Assembly: GCA_030611115.1 (NCBI GenBank)
Contig: JAUWQK010000001.1
Coordinates: 1 to 29,806 of the forward strand
DNA: 29,806 nt
DNA from: Deltaproteobacteria bacterium
GTDB lineage: Bacteria > Desulfobacterota > Desulfobacteria > Desulfobacterales > ETH-SRB1
Direction of reading: 5' to 3'
The position numbers and the translations under genes were made by a program. Numbering within the stretch: the first letter of the stretch is position 1; every line of letters begins with the position of its first letter. The notes below the pieces were generated by a model. That model was not told the DNA's origin, made no database searches, and saw only the letters and a list, made by a program, of their open reading frames with translations. This document shows positions 16,500-24,676 of this stretch, piece by piece.

Positions 16500-16566
16500 G
16501 ACAGGGATCGGGGGTCAGGGGACAGGAATCAGACAGGTTTCAGGGATTATAGATCCCTGAAACCTG
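16500..16566. repeat. Repeat block with perfect 14-bp hairpin before flhB
   Basis: Direct words (cagggatcgggggtcagggg, acaggaatcag) lead into a perfect inverted repeat: CAGGTTTCAGGGAT (16534-16547) and ATCCCTGAAACCTG (16553-16566), loop TATAG. There is no T-run, so it is not a typical terminator. The flhB ATG is 13 bases after the stem and has no Shine-Dalgarno. The word CAGGGATC is shared with the palindrome in flhF. Confidence 0.8.
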
Positions 16567-16579
16567 ACAACTAAAAATT

Positions 16580-17650
16580 ATGGCTGAACAGAATCAAGGT
16601 CAGGAAAAAACCGAGCAAGCGACTCCTAAGAAACGGGAAGATGCGAGGAAGAAGGGGCAGGTTGCAAAAAGCCGAGATGCCGCGTCTGTAGCTGTTCTTC
16701 TGGCCTGCCTGGTATTCTTCTGGTTTGGTTCCTCAAGCATGATCGAAAAGACGATGTCTCTTACAAGATGGCTGCTTACCCAGTCCAGCCAGTTCAATGT
16801 TGATAGCAATAATATTCAAGGCCTCTCAATCGGCATTGTATATAAAATTTTTGCCATACTTTTTCCTCTTCTTTTGACGGTTTTTTCCATGGCTCTGCTT
16901 GCCAACTACCTTCAGGTGGGTTTTGTGCTTTCCGCAGAATCGGTGCAGCCGAAACTCTCAAAGATTGATCCGATCAAGGGATTTCAGAAACTGTTTTCCA
17001 TCAGGTCCCTTGTAGAGCTGGCAAAAAACATATTCAAGATTTCGATAGTCGGTTTTGTTGTTTATATGACCATCATGAAGGAAATTGAAAATATTCTTCC
17101 GCTGATGAATCAGAGCGTGTGGGGAATATTGATTTACATCGGTGGGGTTTCATTCAAAATTATTCTCAGGGTCTGTCTGGTGCTTATAATCCTAGCCGTT
17201 GCAGATTATATTTATCAAAAGTGGGAATTTGAAAAAAATCTTAAAATGTCAAAACAGGATATAAAGGACGAAGCTAAACAGACAGAAGGAGATCCTCTCA
17301 TAAAGTCAAGGATAAAGCGTCTTCAGAGAGATGCGGCCAGAAAGAGAATGATGGCGAGCGTCCCGGAAGCGGATGTGGTTATAACCAACCCCACCCATCT
17401 TGCAGTAGCCCTTCGCTATGATCAGACAAGCGTGTCTGCGCCGAAGGTGGTCGCGAAAGGAGCCGGTTTCATAGCTGAAAATATAAAAGAGATTGCAAGA
17501 AAAAACAAGGTACCCATTGTTGATAACAAGCCGTTGGCACGGGTATTGTATAAGAGGGTAGATGTGGATGAGACGATACCGGCAAATTTGTACAGGGCGG
17601 TTGCTGAAGTACTGGCATTCGTTTACAGCATGAAAATGAAGCAGGGTTAA
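16580..17650 (+). CDS. flhB: Flagellar export switch protein FlhB
   Basis: FlhB is the membrane protein that sets export specificity and self-cleaves when the hook is finished. The N-terminal EKTEQATPKKREDARKKGQV is the family start. Four membrane helices follow, then the cytoplasmic domain with the autocleavage motif NPTH at residues 270-273, in VVITNPTHLAVALRYDQ. The C-terminal part (PKVVAKGAGFIAENIKEIA, IVDNKPLARVLYKRVDVDE) is complete. 356 residues is normal. flhA follows after 2 bases. Confidence 0.98.
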   Translation: MAEQNQGQEKTEQATPKKREDARKKGQVAKSRDAASVAVLLACLVFFWFGSSSMIEKTMSLTRWLLTQSSQFNVDSNNIQGLSIGIVYKIFAILFPLLLTVFSMALLANYLQVGFVLSAESVQPKLSKIDPIKGFQKLFSIRSLVELAKNIFKISIVGFVVYMTIMKEIENILPLMNQSVWGILIYIGGVSFKIILRVCLVLIILAVADYIYQKWEFEKNLKMSKQDIKDEAKQTEGDPLIKSRIKRLQRDAARKRMMASVPEADVVITNPTHLAVALRYDQTSVSAPKVVAKGAGFIAENIKEIARKNKVPIVDNKPLARVLYKRVDVDETIPANLYRAVAEVLAFVYSMKMKQG

Positions 17651-17652
17651 AA

Positions 17653-19737
17653 ATGGCGGATTCTTACGTTAAAACCAGCAGTTTTGTCGATCTGTTTAAA
17701 GGCAGAACTACAGTGATGGCCATGGGAATAGCAGGTATTCTTCTGGTGATGATGATACCCATGCATCCCTTTTTTCTCGACATTCTTCTCTCTGTCAGCA
17801 TCACTTTTTCTCTGATTATACTATTGCTTTCCGTTTATGTGACAAAACCTCTCGATTTTTCCGTTTTTCCATCCACCCTTTTAATCGCCACTTTGTTTCG
17901 TTTGTCCCTTAATGTGGCTTCCACACGTCTTATACTTCTCCATGGCAATGAGGGTACAGGGGCCGCAGGACAAGTTATAAAAGCATTCGGCGCCTTTGTT
18001 GTCGGCGGCAATTATGTGGTTGGATTTATCGTATTCCTGGTACTCGTCCTGATTAATTTTATTGTGATAACCAAGGGGGCTACAAGGATAGCCGAAGTGG
18101 CCGCAAGATTCACCCTGGACGCGATGCCCGGAAAACAGATGAGCATTGACGCCGATCTTAATGCAGGGGTGATTACAGATGCAGAGGCGAGAAGAAGACG
18201 GCACGAAATTGAGCTGGAATCAAATTTTTATGGTGCAATGGATGGGGCGGGCAAGTTCGTCAGGGGAGATGCAATCGCGGGAATTTTTATTGCCATGATA
18301 AATATTCTCGGCGGTTTGATTGTCGGCGTGCTACAGCAGGGCATGTCGGTGGCGGATGCTGCTCACGTTTATACTCTTCTTACGGTAGGTGACGGGCTGG
18401 TAACGCAGATTCCGGCGCTGATTGTATCGACTGCTACGGGCATGCTTGTTTCCAGGTCTACAGCCTCATCTGATCTGGGCAAGGAGATGGGAGAGCAACT
18501 CTTTGCCCAGCCAAAGGTGATTGGCACGGCTTCGGTTATACTTTTGATATTTGGTTTGATTCCCGGTATGCCCAAGATCTCTTTTCTGATGATCGCTCTT
18601 ATTTTGGGAGTTGTTGCGTATAAAACATTTAAATCGCTACAAAAAATCGAAGAGGCAAAGGAGGAACCGCCGGCACAAGCGGCTGAAGAACACATAGAAG
18701 CCCTCCTGCCCCTTGATTCCCTTGAGCTTGAGGTGGGATACAGCCTAGTGCCCCTCGTTGATACCGGACAAGGCGGAGAGTTGCTTGAAAGAATCAAGGC
18801 CCTGAGAAGGCAGATGACCGTTGAAATGGGCTTTGTCATGCCGCCAATACATATAAGAGACAACCTGCAGATAAAGCCCGGTGAATATATTGTCAAACTG
18901 AAAGGTGTTGAGGCGGCTAAAGGAGAAATACACATAGGTCATTGTCTGGCAATAACTGCAGGAATTGAAGGCCCAAAAATAACGGGGATTAAGGCGACGG
19001 AGCCCGCCTTCGGCCTGCCCGCCGTCTGGATAGACGAAAAAGAAAAAGAATCTGTTCAGGCAAAGGGTTTTGTTGTTGTCGATCCGGCCACCGTTATTAC
19101 GACCCATTTGACTGAAATTATAAAAATGTATGCAGATGAACTGCTGGGCAGGCAGGACGTTCAGTCTTTGCTGGATAGTCTGGCGGGCAGCCATCCTAAG
19201 GTTGTAGAGGAGCTAGTTCCGAATGTCGTTCCGCTCGGCACGCTTCAGAAGGTGCTGCAAAGGCTCCTGAGGGAGAGAATTTCTATTCGCGACATCCTCA
19301 CGATACTGGAAGCACTGGCGGATTATATGCCTATGACAAAAAATATTGATATGTTAACCGGATATGCAAGGCAGGCCCTGGCTAGGACGATAACAGGAGA
19401 ATATAAGGATGCGGATGGGAACATAACGGTTGTTATGGTCTCTCCCGACATTGAGGACAGCATTAATAAATCTGTTCAGCATACGGAATATGAATCATTC
19501 GTTGCGGCTGACCCCACTCTGATACAGGAGGTTGTAAGTAATCTCCAGGAATTTATCAAAACCTTTACCGGCAAAGGTCTACAGCCGGTTATTCTCTGTT
19601 CACCCAATGTCAGGATACACTTAAGGAAGATATTAGAGAAATTTTTCCCCAATATCATTGTCCTCTCCCATAATGAAATTACCCGTGATGTAAATATCAA
19701 ATCTCTGGGCATGCTGGCGGCAAAAGATGCAGATTAA
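17653..19737 (+). CDS. flhA: Flagellar export gate protein FlhA
   Basis: FlhA is the large export gate protein whose cytoplasmic nonamer docks chaperone-substrate complexes. About eight membrane helices occupy the first ~330 residues, with the FHIPEP-family cytoplasmic loop (ARFTLDAMPGKQMSIDADLN, AEARRRRHEIELESNFYGAM). The long cytoplasmic domain ends with the flexible-linker and ring motifs (DYMPMTKNIDMLTGYARQAL). 694 residues is usual. It overlaps flhF by 11 bases. Confidence 0.98.
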   Translation: MADSYVKTSSFVDLFKGRTTVMAMGIAGILLVMMIPMHPFFLDILLSVSITFSLIILLLSVYVTKPLDFSVFPSTLLIATLFRLSLNVASTRLILLHGNEGTGAAGQVIKAFGAFVVGGNYVVGFIVFLVLVLINFIVITKGATRIAEVAARFTLDAMPGKQMSIDADLNAGVITDAEARRRRHEIELESNFYGAMDGAGKFVRGDAIAGIFIAMINILGGLIVGVLQQGMSVADAAHVYTLLTVGDGLVTQIPALIVSTATGMLVSRSTASSDLGKEMGEQLFAQPKVIGTASVILLIFGLIPGMPKISFLMIALILGVVAYKTFKSLQKIEEAKEEPPAQAAEEHIEALLPLDSLELEVGYSLVPLVDTGQGGELLERIKALRRQMTVEMGFVMPPIHIRDNLQIKPGEYIVKLKGVEAAKGEIHIGHCLAITAGIEGPKITGIKATEPAFGLPAVWIDEKEKESVQAKGFVVVDPATVITTHLTEIIKMYADELLGRQDVQSLLDSLAGSHPKVVEELVPNVVPLGTLQKVLQRLLRERISIRDILTILEALADYMPMTKNIDMLTGYARQALARTITGEYKDADGNITVVMVSPDIEDSINKSVQHTEYESFVAADPTLIQEVVSNLQEFIKTFTGKGLQPVILCSPNVRIHLRKILEKFFPNIIVLSHNEITRDVNIKSLGMLAAKDAD

Positions 19738-20974
19738 AAGATATGAGGCGCAAAGCACAAAGGAGGCTATAAAGAAAATAAAGGCGGATCTCGGTTCGGA
19801 TGCCATAGTCCTTTCCAGCAAAAGGCTGAATGGCAAACTTGAAGTGCTTGCTGCCAAGGATGATAATAATGGAATTCTGAAAGAAAGTGACGTTGGAAAA
19901 GAGGAAAAAGAGGAAAAAGAGGAAATAGATACATTCTCTATAATCAGATCAGAGGTTAGTGAGTTGAAGTCCCTCATCATGGGTTTCAAAAAGGAAAGAG
20001 GTATTCATGCCGAACTGGCTGAATTAAAGGAGACAATGAATGTCTTGTTTGATGTTCTTGGCGTTCAAAGGAATGGAAGAGTTTCTTCTCCTCTGTCAAA
20101 GGTTTATTATCATCTGATTTCAATCGGCGTATCAAAGGAGCGAGCGTGTGGATTAATAGAGAAATTGAAGACCGATGGCTCGACGGCCGAACCGGCGAAC
20201 TATTATCATGCTCTGAACGCCGCTGAGGATATGATAAAGAACTCTATCGCCTCTTCTTACAGGAATGTGGAAAAAAAGAGGATTTCCGCTTTTGTCGGTC
20301 CCGCCGGCGAGGGGAAAACGACAACTCTGGCAAAGCTGGCCGCTCGCTGTTTATTCGAAGAGAGTTTGACTGTGGGTATCATAACGATGGATACATATCG
20401 GATAGGCGCGGCTGAACAACTGAAGACATACGCGGATATCATGGATATCCCCGTGGAGATTGCATCTGAAAAGAAGGAGTTCGATAGGGCTTTGAACAAG
20501 TTTTCCAACAAAGATATTATATTGGTGGATACGCCGGGCAAGAGTAGTGGTGATGAAAAATATTTGTTGAAATTAAAGGAATTTCTTGAGCCGGATACTT
20601 CCATGGAAACGAATCTTGTTTTAAGCATGACATCAAGCCGGGAGAGCATGATGGATGTAGTGACAAGATTCGGCATTATAGATTATAGCAGTATCATATT
20701 TACAAAATTGGATGATTCAAGGAAATCCGGTTCAATCTACAATGTTATGGACCATACCGGAAAACCAGTATTTTATGTCGCCGATGGGCAGAACGTTCCC
20801 CGTGATTTAAAAAAAATGGATCCCGCAAAGCTTGCAAGGCTGATAGTGGGCCAGGGATCAGGAGCCAGGGCTAACTTGTTAACCCTGACTCCTGATCCCT
20901 GTAAAGGAGATAATGGTGGATCAGGCAGGAGTGTTGAGAGAAATGAAGACAAGTGTGATGCCTTCGTCAATTAG
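19727..20974 (+). CDS. flhF: Flagellar placement GTPase FlhF
   Basis: FlhF is the SRP-type GTPase that marks the pole for flagellar assembly. The N-terminal MQIKRYEAQSTKEAIKKIKA is typical, followed by an acidic linker, an N-domain helical bundle, and the G domain: P-loop FVGPAGEGKTTTLAKLA near residue 190, DTYRIGAAEQLKTYADIM, ILVDTPGKSSGDE (usual DTAGRS reads DTPGKS), and FTKLDDSRKSGSIYNV. After LARLIVG the last ~35 residues are encoded by a 50-base palindrome and the start of flhG, so this C-terminus is an oddity: the gene overlaps flhG by 62 bases. Confidence 0.96.
   Translation: MQIKRYEAQSTKEAIKKIKADLGSDAIVLSSKRLNGKLEVLAAKDDNNGILKESDVGKEEKEEKEEIDTFSIIRSEVSELKSLIMGFKKERGIHAELAELKETMNVLFDVLGVQRNGRVSSPLSKVYYHLISIGVSKERACGLIEKLKTDGSTAEPANYYHALNAAEDMIKNSIASSYRNVEKKRISAFVGPAGEGKTTTLAKLAARCLFEESLTVGIITMDTYRIGAAEQLKTYADIMDIPVEIASEKKEFDRALNKFSNKDIILVDTPGKSSGDEKYLLKLKEFLEPDTSMETNLVLSMTSSRESMMDVVTRFGIIDYSSIIFTKLDDSRKSGSIYNVMDHTGKPVFYVADGQNVPRDLKKMDPAKLARLIVGQGSGARANLLTLTPDPCKGDNGGSGRSVERNEDKCDAFVN
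20852..20901. repeat. 50-base near-perfect palindrome within the flhF 3' end
   Basis: A left arm (20852-20875, starting CAGGGATCAGGAG and ending CTAAC) and a right arm (20878-20901, starting GTTAACCCTG and ending CTCCTGATCCCTG) pair over 24 bases with only two mismatches and two spacer bases. It lies in frame inside flhF and ends 11 bases before the flhG ATG. It shares the words CAGGGATC and TGATCCCTG with gaps before fliI and flhB. It has no T-run after it. Confidence 0.9.
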
Positions 20975-21797
20975 GCAAAAAAGGCACAACGGTAATACCC
21001 GCGTCATTGCCATTACCAGCGGCAAGGGGGGCGTCGGGAAAACAAATATATCGGCAAACTTTGCGTATCTTCTTTCGAAGATGGGAAAAAGAACTTTGCT
21101 GCTTGATGCGGACGCCGGGCTGGCCAATATAGATGTCATTTTGGGTATTACCCCAAAATATAACCTGCACCACGTTCTTAGCGGCGAAAAAAACCTGTCG
21201 GAGGCCGTTGTCGAGGGTCCGGGGGGGGTTAAAATTTTGCCGGCATCCTCGGGAATTCCAGAGATGGCTTCGCTGTCAAAAGGGCAGAAATTTACTCTTC
21301 TCGAAGAACTGGACGGACTGGATGAAGACTTCGATTTTATGCTTATCGACACAGCCGCAGGAATTGCCGACAACGTCATGTATTTTAATATGGTAGCCGG
21401 GGAAATTATTGTGGTTGCTTCACCTGAGCCCACATCTTTGACAGATGCCTATGCCTTAATCAAAGTGCTTTATCAGGGTTACGCGGCAAGACGATTTATG
21501 CTGCTTGTCAACATGGCCGAAGATTCAAATGAGGCCGAAGGGGTTTACACGAGATTGAGCAACGCGACGAATCAGTTCCTTGATCTTCCAATTGAGTATC
21601 TTGGATATATCCCTCGTGATCAGAATGTTTCAAAAGCGGTGAGAAAACAAAAATTGTTGTCAGAGGTCTTCCCTGATTCAAAGGCAAGCAAAAGCATGTC
21701 TGAAGTTGTCGAAAAGCTGTGCCGAAAGCAGCCGGGAAATTATAAAAATGGTACCATTAAATTCTTTGACAGGTCTATCATTGACAAAAATGACTGA
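20913..21797 (+). CDS. flhG: Flagellar number regulator FlhG (FleN), MinD-like ATPase
   Basis: FlhG is the ParA/MinD-type ATPase that limits flagellar number and works with FlhF. It has a short N-terminal lead, the deviant Walker A AITSGKGGVGKTNISANFA at about residues 33-51, LLLDADAGLANIDVILG, the switch DFMLIDTAAGIADNVMY, and PEPTSLTDAYALIKVL. The lead (residues ~14-26, SVMPSSIRQKRHN) may hold the FlhF-activating segment. ATG 20913 is chosen because AAAGGAG sits 5 bases upstream; this places the first 62 bases inside flhF. It overlaps fliA by 8 bases. Confidence 0.97.
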   Translation: MVDQAGVLREMKTSVMPSSIRQKRHNGNTRVIAITSGKGGVGKTNISANFAYLLSKMGKRTLLLDADAGLANIDVILGITPKYNLHHVLSGEKNLSEAVVEGPGGVKILPASSGIPEMASLSKGQKFTLLEELDGLDEDFDFMLIDTAAGIADNVMYFNMVAGEIIVVASPEPTSLTDAYALIKVLYQGYAARRFMLLVNMAEDSNEAEGVYTRLSNATNQFLDLPIEYLGYIPRDQNVSKAVRKQKLLSEVFPDSKASKSMSEVVEKLCRKQPGNYKNGTIKFFDRSIIDKND

Positions 21798-22512
21798 TAA
21801 AAAAGAGCGCGAGGAGCTGATAATGAAATATGTGCCTCTCGTCAAAAATATTGTCGGAAGGATTGTCCTGAGGCTTCCCGATCACATAAGTAAAGATGAT
21901 TTAATCAATGTCGGTGTAATAGGATTGATGTCGGCTTTGGAGAAGTTTGATGAAACGAGGAATGTACGGTTTGAGACGTATGCAGGATTCAGGATTCGGG
22001 GGGCCGTACTGGATGAATTGAGGGCGAGAGATGTTGTGCCCAGATCGGTTAGAAACAAAGAGACAAGGCTGGAGGCGGCATTTAAGACATTACAGAATGA
22101 GCTCGGACGTCATCCAACGGATGAGGAGGTTTCGAATCATCTTGGTATATCGCTTGAAAAGTATTATAAACTTCTTGATGAAGCCAGGGGTGTCTGCATC
22201 CTGAGCAATGACGATTTGCCCCGGGGTTACTGTGAAAAATGCGGCCAGTATGAGGTGTTGAAGAAAATTGACCAGAACAATCCTTTTTCCCTTCTCGCCC
22301 GCAGAGAACTCAAAGAGACATTGAAGAATGCAATAGATTCACTGCCTGAAAAAGAGAGACTGGTTTTGGCCCTCTATTATTATGAGGAGTTGACATTAAA
22401 GGAGATAGGAGTTGTCATTAAATTGACGGAGTCAAGGATTTGTCAAATCCACTCCCGGGCAATACTAAAATTAAAAACCAGTTTGAGAGAATTGAAACAT
22501 GTTGTCGCCTAG
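21790..22512 (+). CDS. fliA: Flagellar sigma factor FliA (sigma-28)
   Basis: FliA directs RNA polymerase to late flagellar and motility promoters. Sigma region 2 is seen at residues ~15-80 (GVIGLMSALEKFDETRNVRF, ETYAGFRIRGAVLDELRAR), region 3 (VVPRSVRNKE, LGRHPTDEEVSNHLGI) and region 4 (PEKERLVLALYYYEELTLKE, ESRICQIHSRAILKLK). Between regions 3 and 4, C136, C148 and C151 occur, the last two in YCEKCGQYE, a CxxC pair that is not a usual sigma-28 feature. ATG 21790 overlaps the flhG stop; TTG 21781 is a possible alternative. Confidence 0.96.
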   Translation: MTDKKEREELIMKYVPLVKNIVGRIVLRLPDHISKDDLINVGVIGLMSALEKFDETRNVRFETYAGFRIRGAVLDELRARDVVPRSVRNKETRLEAAFKTLQNELGRHPTDEEVSNHLGISLEKYYKLLDEARGVCILSNDDLPRGYCEKCGQYEVLKKIDQNNPFSLLARRELKETLKNAIDSLPEKERLVLALYYYEELTLKEIGVVIKLTESRICQIHSRAILKLKTSLRELKHVVA

Positions 22513-22972
22513 CCGGGTTACCACAAGATATTACAAAACGGCACTGATGTCCGTATGTCTGTGCATTGCGGTGTTTGCAGGCGGCGGCGCATTCTGCGGG
22601 CCTGTCGGAAATGAGCTTAGTCAGAAACCGGAAGTCAGAAGTCAGAATTTCGGTGAAAAAAGGTTTGAATATTTTGATGATTTTCTTGTTTATTTGAAAG
22701 ATGCTAGTGAACCTGTCTTTCTTGATGAACACGGCACAGGCAGGAAGGACAGGATCCTGGTTTGTAGTGTGGTTGTTGAACTGAATCAAGGGATGGGGCT
22801 GTCAAAAGAGAGGGTCGAGCTGAGAAAAATCATATATAAGACATTGAAAGAGCTATCGGGTTTGCCTAAAAATAGAAAAGAATTAAAAAAAGTAATTAAA
22901 ATCAGGTTGAATAATTTTATGGATTCTGAAACAATAAAAAAAGTGTATTTTATCAAGTTGATTTTGTTGTAA
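22499..22972 (+). CDS. FliL-like secreted protein
   Basis: The 157-residue protein overlaps fliA by 14 bases. It starts with a signal-like hydrophobic stretch (ALMSVCLCIAVFAGGGAFCG) that looks cleavable. Its C-terminal half (LVCSVVVELNQGMGLSKERV, IIYKTLKELSG, IKIRLNNFMDSETIKKVYF) matches the pattern of the FliL periplasmic domain, compare VRRIYFTEFLIQ in the fliL gene of this window. It therefore looks like a FliL paralogue with no retained membrane anchor. Residues ~40-52 (SQKPEVRSQN) are encoded by the repeat word gaagtcagaagtcag. Role is unknown; association with the basal body or stator is inference. Confidence 0.75.
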   Translation: MLSPSRVTTRYYKTALMSVCLCIAVFAGGGAFCGPVGNELSQKPEVRSQNFGEKRFEYFDDFLVYLKDASEPVFLDEHGTGRKDRILVCSVVVELNQGMGLSKERVELRKIIYKTLKELSGLPKNRKELKKVIKIRLNNFMDSETIKKVYFIKLILL

Positions 22973-22995
22973 AATAAATGAAATAGGGGAATCGA

Positions 22996-23826
22996 ATGAA
23001 AAATGAATGGGAGAACAGGAGGACGAAGACTTTTTTTAAGGAATTGGAAAAAGAGTTTGAATCGACCTTTGGAGAGGACCTTATCCCCGGTATTCTTCAC
23101 AACTTTGCCAGCCCCTTAAATGGAATTTTAGGCCGTTCTGAGTTGTTGGAGGAAAGAACGAGTAAGATCCATGAACTTATTATAAATAATGTCAATAAGG
23201 TAGATGACGAGATCCTGGAAAGCTGTAAAAAGATAAGTTATGACGTTGATTTGATTGCAAAAGAGGCGGACAGATTCTTTAAGCTGTTCAATGATGTGAC
23301 AGAAAAATTTCAGAGGCTGTGCGGCACTGATTTACAAAAAATCAATCTGTCCGAGCTTATAGAGGCTGAAATAGCGTTCCTTGAATTTTACCCTGATTTT
23401 AAGAATACTATTAAAAAGAACTTGATATTGGATAAAAAAATTCCGGAAGTATCAGGAATAAAAGCTGATTATTCCATTTCTCTGTCAGCAATAATCAGAC
23501 ATTCCTTGAATTCCATGAAAGACAGTGAAGTTAAAGAGTTTGTTATCTACACAAGTCATGAGGATTCATATGTATGCATTAAAATTGAGGACACCGGGGC
23601 ACCCATTGTCGGAAGAAAAAAAATATTCGAAAATTTGAGTTCAACCGATCACTTCCTTCATGATCTGGACGGAGAGAAGGGATTGTTCTATGCGTTGTCT
23701 CTCCTGAAGAAGTACGACGCTCTTTTTCAGATTTCACAGGAATCAGGTCTTAATGTTATTTCGATAAGGATACCTTCTATCCACCTGAATAGTTGCCAGA
23801 GAGTTAAAGACTTTGATGGTTTGTGA
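22996..23826 (+). CDS. Small soluble histidine-kinase-like protein, degenerate
   Basis: There is no membrane segment and no sensor domain. Residues 29-50 (LIPGILHNFASPLNGILGRS) look like a DHp phosphoacceptor helix with H35. The remainder resembles a HATPase_c domain: RHSLNSM at 168-174 in the N-box position with His in place of the Mg-binding Asn, IEDTGAP (G1, D199) and GEKGLFYALSLLKKYDALF (G2). Because of the N-box change, kinase activity is doubtful. Three sigma-54 promoters surround it, so a link to an NtrC-type regulator outside the window is possible but unproven. GGGGA precedes the ATG. Confidence 0.72.
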   Translation: MKNEWENRRTKTFFKELEKEFESTFGEDLIPGILHNFASPLNGILGRSELLEERTSKIHELIINNVNKVDDEILESCKKISYDVDLIAKEADRFFKLFNDVTEKFQRLCGTDLQKINLSELIEAEIAFLEFYPDFKNTIKKNLILDKKIPEVSGIKADYSISLSAIIRHSLNSMKDSEVKEFVIYTSHEDSYVCIKIEDTGAPIVGRKKIFENLSSTDHFLHDLDGEKGLFYALSLLKKYDALFQISQESGLNVISIRIPSIHLNSCQRVKDFDGL

Positions 23827-23904
23827 CGATAAGATAGATAGAGGGGGTGTGGAGATCGTTTGAACCACTCGAATAGAGTCCTCCGAAAAGGGAGCACAGA
23901 AATC

Positions 23905-24213
23905 ATGCTCAGATCACTTGATGTACAACAGGTATTATTGCAATCCAATGCTGTTGAACGTGTCCAGCAGGTTCAACAGCAGCAGACTGATGTACAGCAG
24001 AAGCATTTTGAAGCTCAACTGGCCGAAGAGAAAAGGGAGTTGAGGGAAAAAGTTAAAAGCCTTGAAGAAACTGAACGGCTCATGATCAGGGAAGAAGAGG
24101 AGCGGAAAAAAAGGGAAGAGAACAGGAAAAAAAGGGGGAAAGAGGATGCTGATGACGCTGCCGGTGACCTGTCTGCCGATGAACCCGGGGGAAAAATAGA
24201 TATAAGGGTATGA
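23905..24213 (+). CDS. Coiled-coil protein of flagellar cluster, unknown function
   Basis: A 102-residue, very charged protein starting MLRSLDVQQVLLQSNAVERV, followed by a Gln-rich stretch (VQQVQQQQTDVQQKH) and a Glu/Lys/Arg coiled coil, then an acidic tail. No signal or membrane segment. ATG 23905 with GGGAG upstream is preferred over TTG 23860. Small proteins of this style sit after fliA in other Desulfobacterota flagellar clusters as I recall, but I know no function. It ends one base before the next gene. Confidence 0.7.
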   Translation: MLRSLDVQQVLLQSNAVERVQQVQQQQTDVQQKHFEAQLAEEKRELREKVKSLEETERLMIREEEERKKREENRKKRGKEDADDAAGDLSADEPGGKIDIRV

Positions 24214-24214
24214 A

Positions 24215-24676
24215 ATGACCATAGAATTCATATTGGGACTTCAGATCCTTGCTGATATAGCGCTGTGCCTTGCCATTATATTTCTTATCCGGGTCACAAA
24301 CAAACAAAAAAAGAGCCCCTCTGCAATAGACGCAGAGGCTTTTTCTGAATTCAAGAAATTGATTGAAGAGTCCCGGCTCTCTACCGATTGTCTTTTCCAG
24401 GCCTTGAATGAAGTTAAAGAGATCGGATATGTCCTGGATGAAAAAGAGAAGCGATTGAGAGCTCTTATAAAAGAAACGGACGCTGAGTCCGACGATCGGA
24501 AGTCAGGACATTCAAGCCGCAAGAAGAAATATGAAGATGTTATAAAAATGGCCGAACAGGGTCTGACTGAAAAAGAGATAGCCGATACGTTGAATTTAGC
24601 TGAAGGAGAAACCTGTCTTATTTTAAATCTCCATCGAAAAAAAAATGAAAATCCTGCCCCCCGCAATAACTTCTAG
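24215..24676 (+). CDS. SwrB/DUF2802-like membrane protein with C-terminal HTH
   Basis: The protein has an N-terminal membrane helix (FILGLQILADIALCLAIIFL), a central coiled-coil region, and a C-terminal helix-turn-helix-like segment (YEDVIKMAEQGLTEKEIADT, LNLAEGETCLILNLHRKK). This layout is that of SwrB of Bacillus and of the DUF2802 proteins that follow the sigma-28 gene in many flagellar clusters; SwrB helps activate the early export apparatus. Sequence match is by pattern only. AAGGG precedes the ATG. The 3' end overlaps the next gene by 32 bases. Confidence 0.72.
   Translation: MTIEFILGLQILADIALCLAIIFLIRVTNKQKKSPSAIDAEAFSEFKKLIEESRLSTDCLFQALNEVKEIGYVLDEKEKRLRALIKETDAESDDRKSGHSSRKKKYEDVIKMAEQGLTEKEIADTLNLAEGETCLILNLHRKKNENPAPRNNF

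Noticed and set aside
18369..18935. A 188-codon minus-strand frame inside flhA
   Set aside because: Antisense shadow of a well-conserved gene; no features of a real protein.
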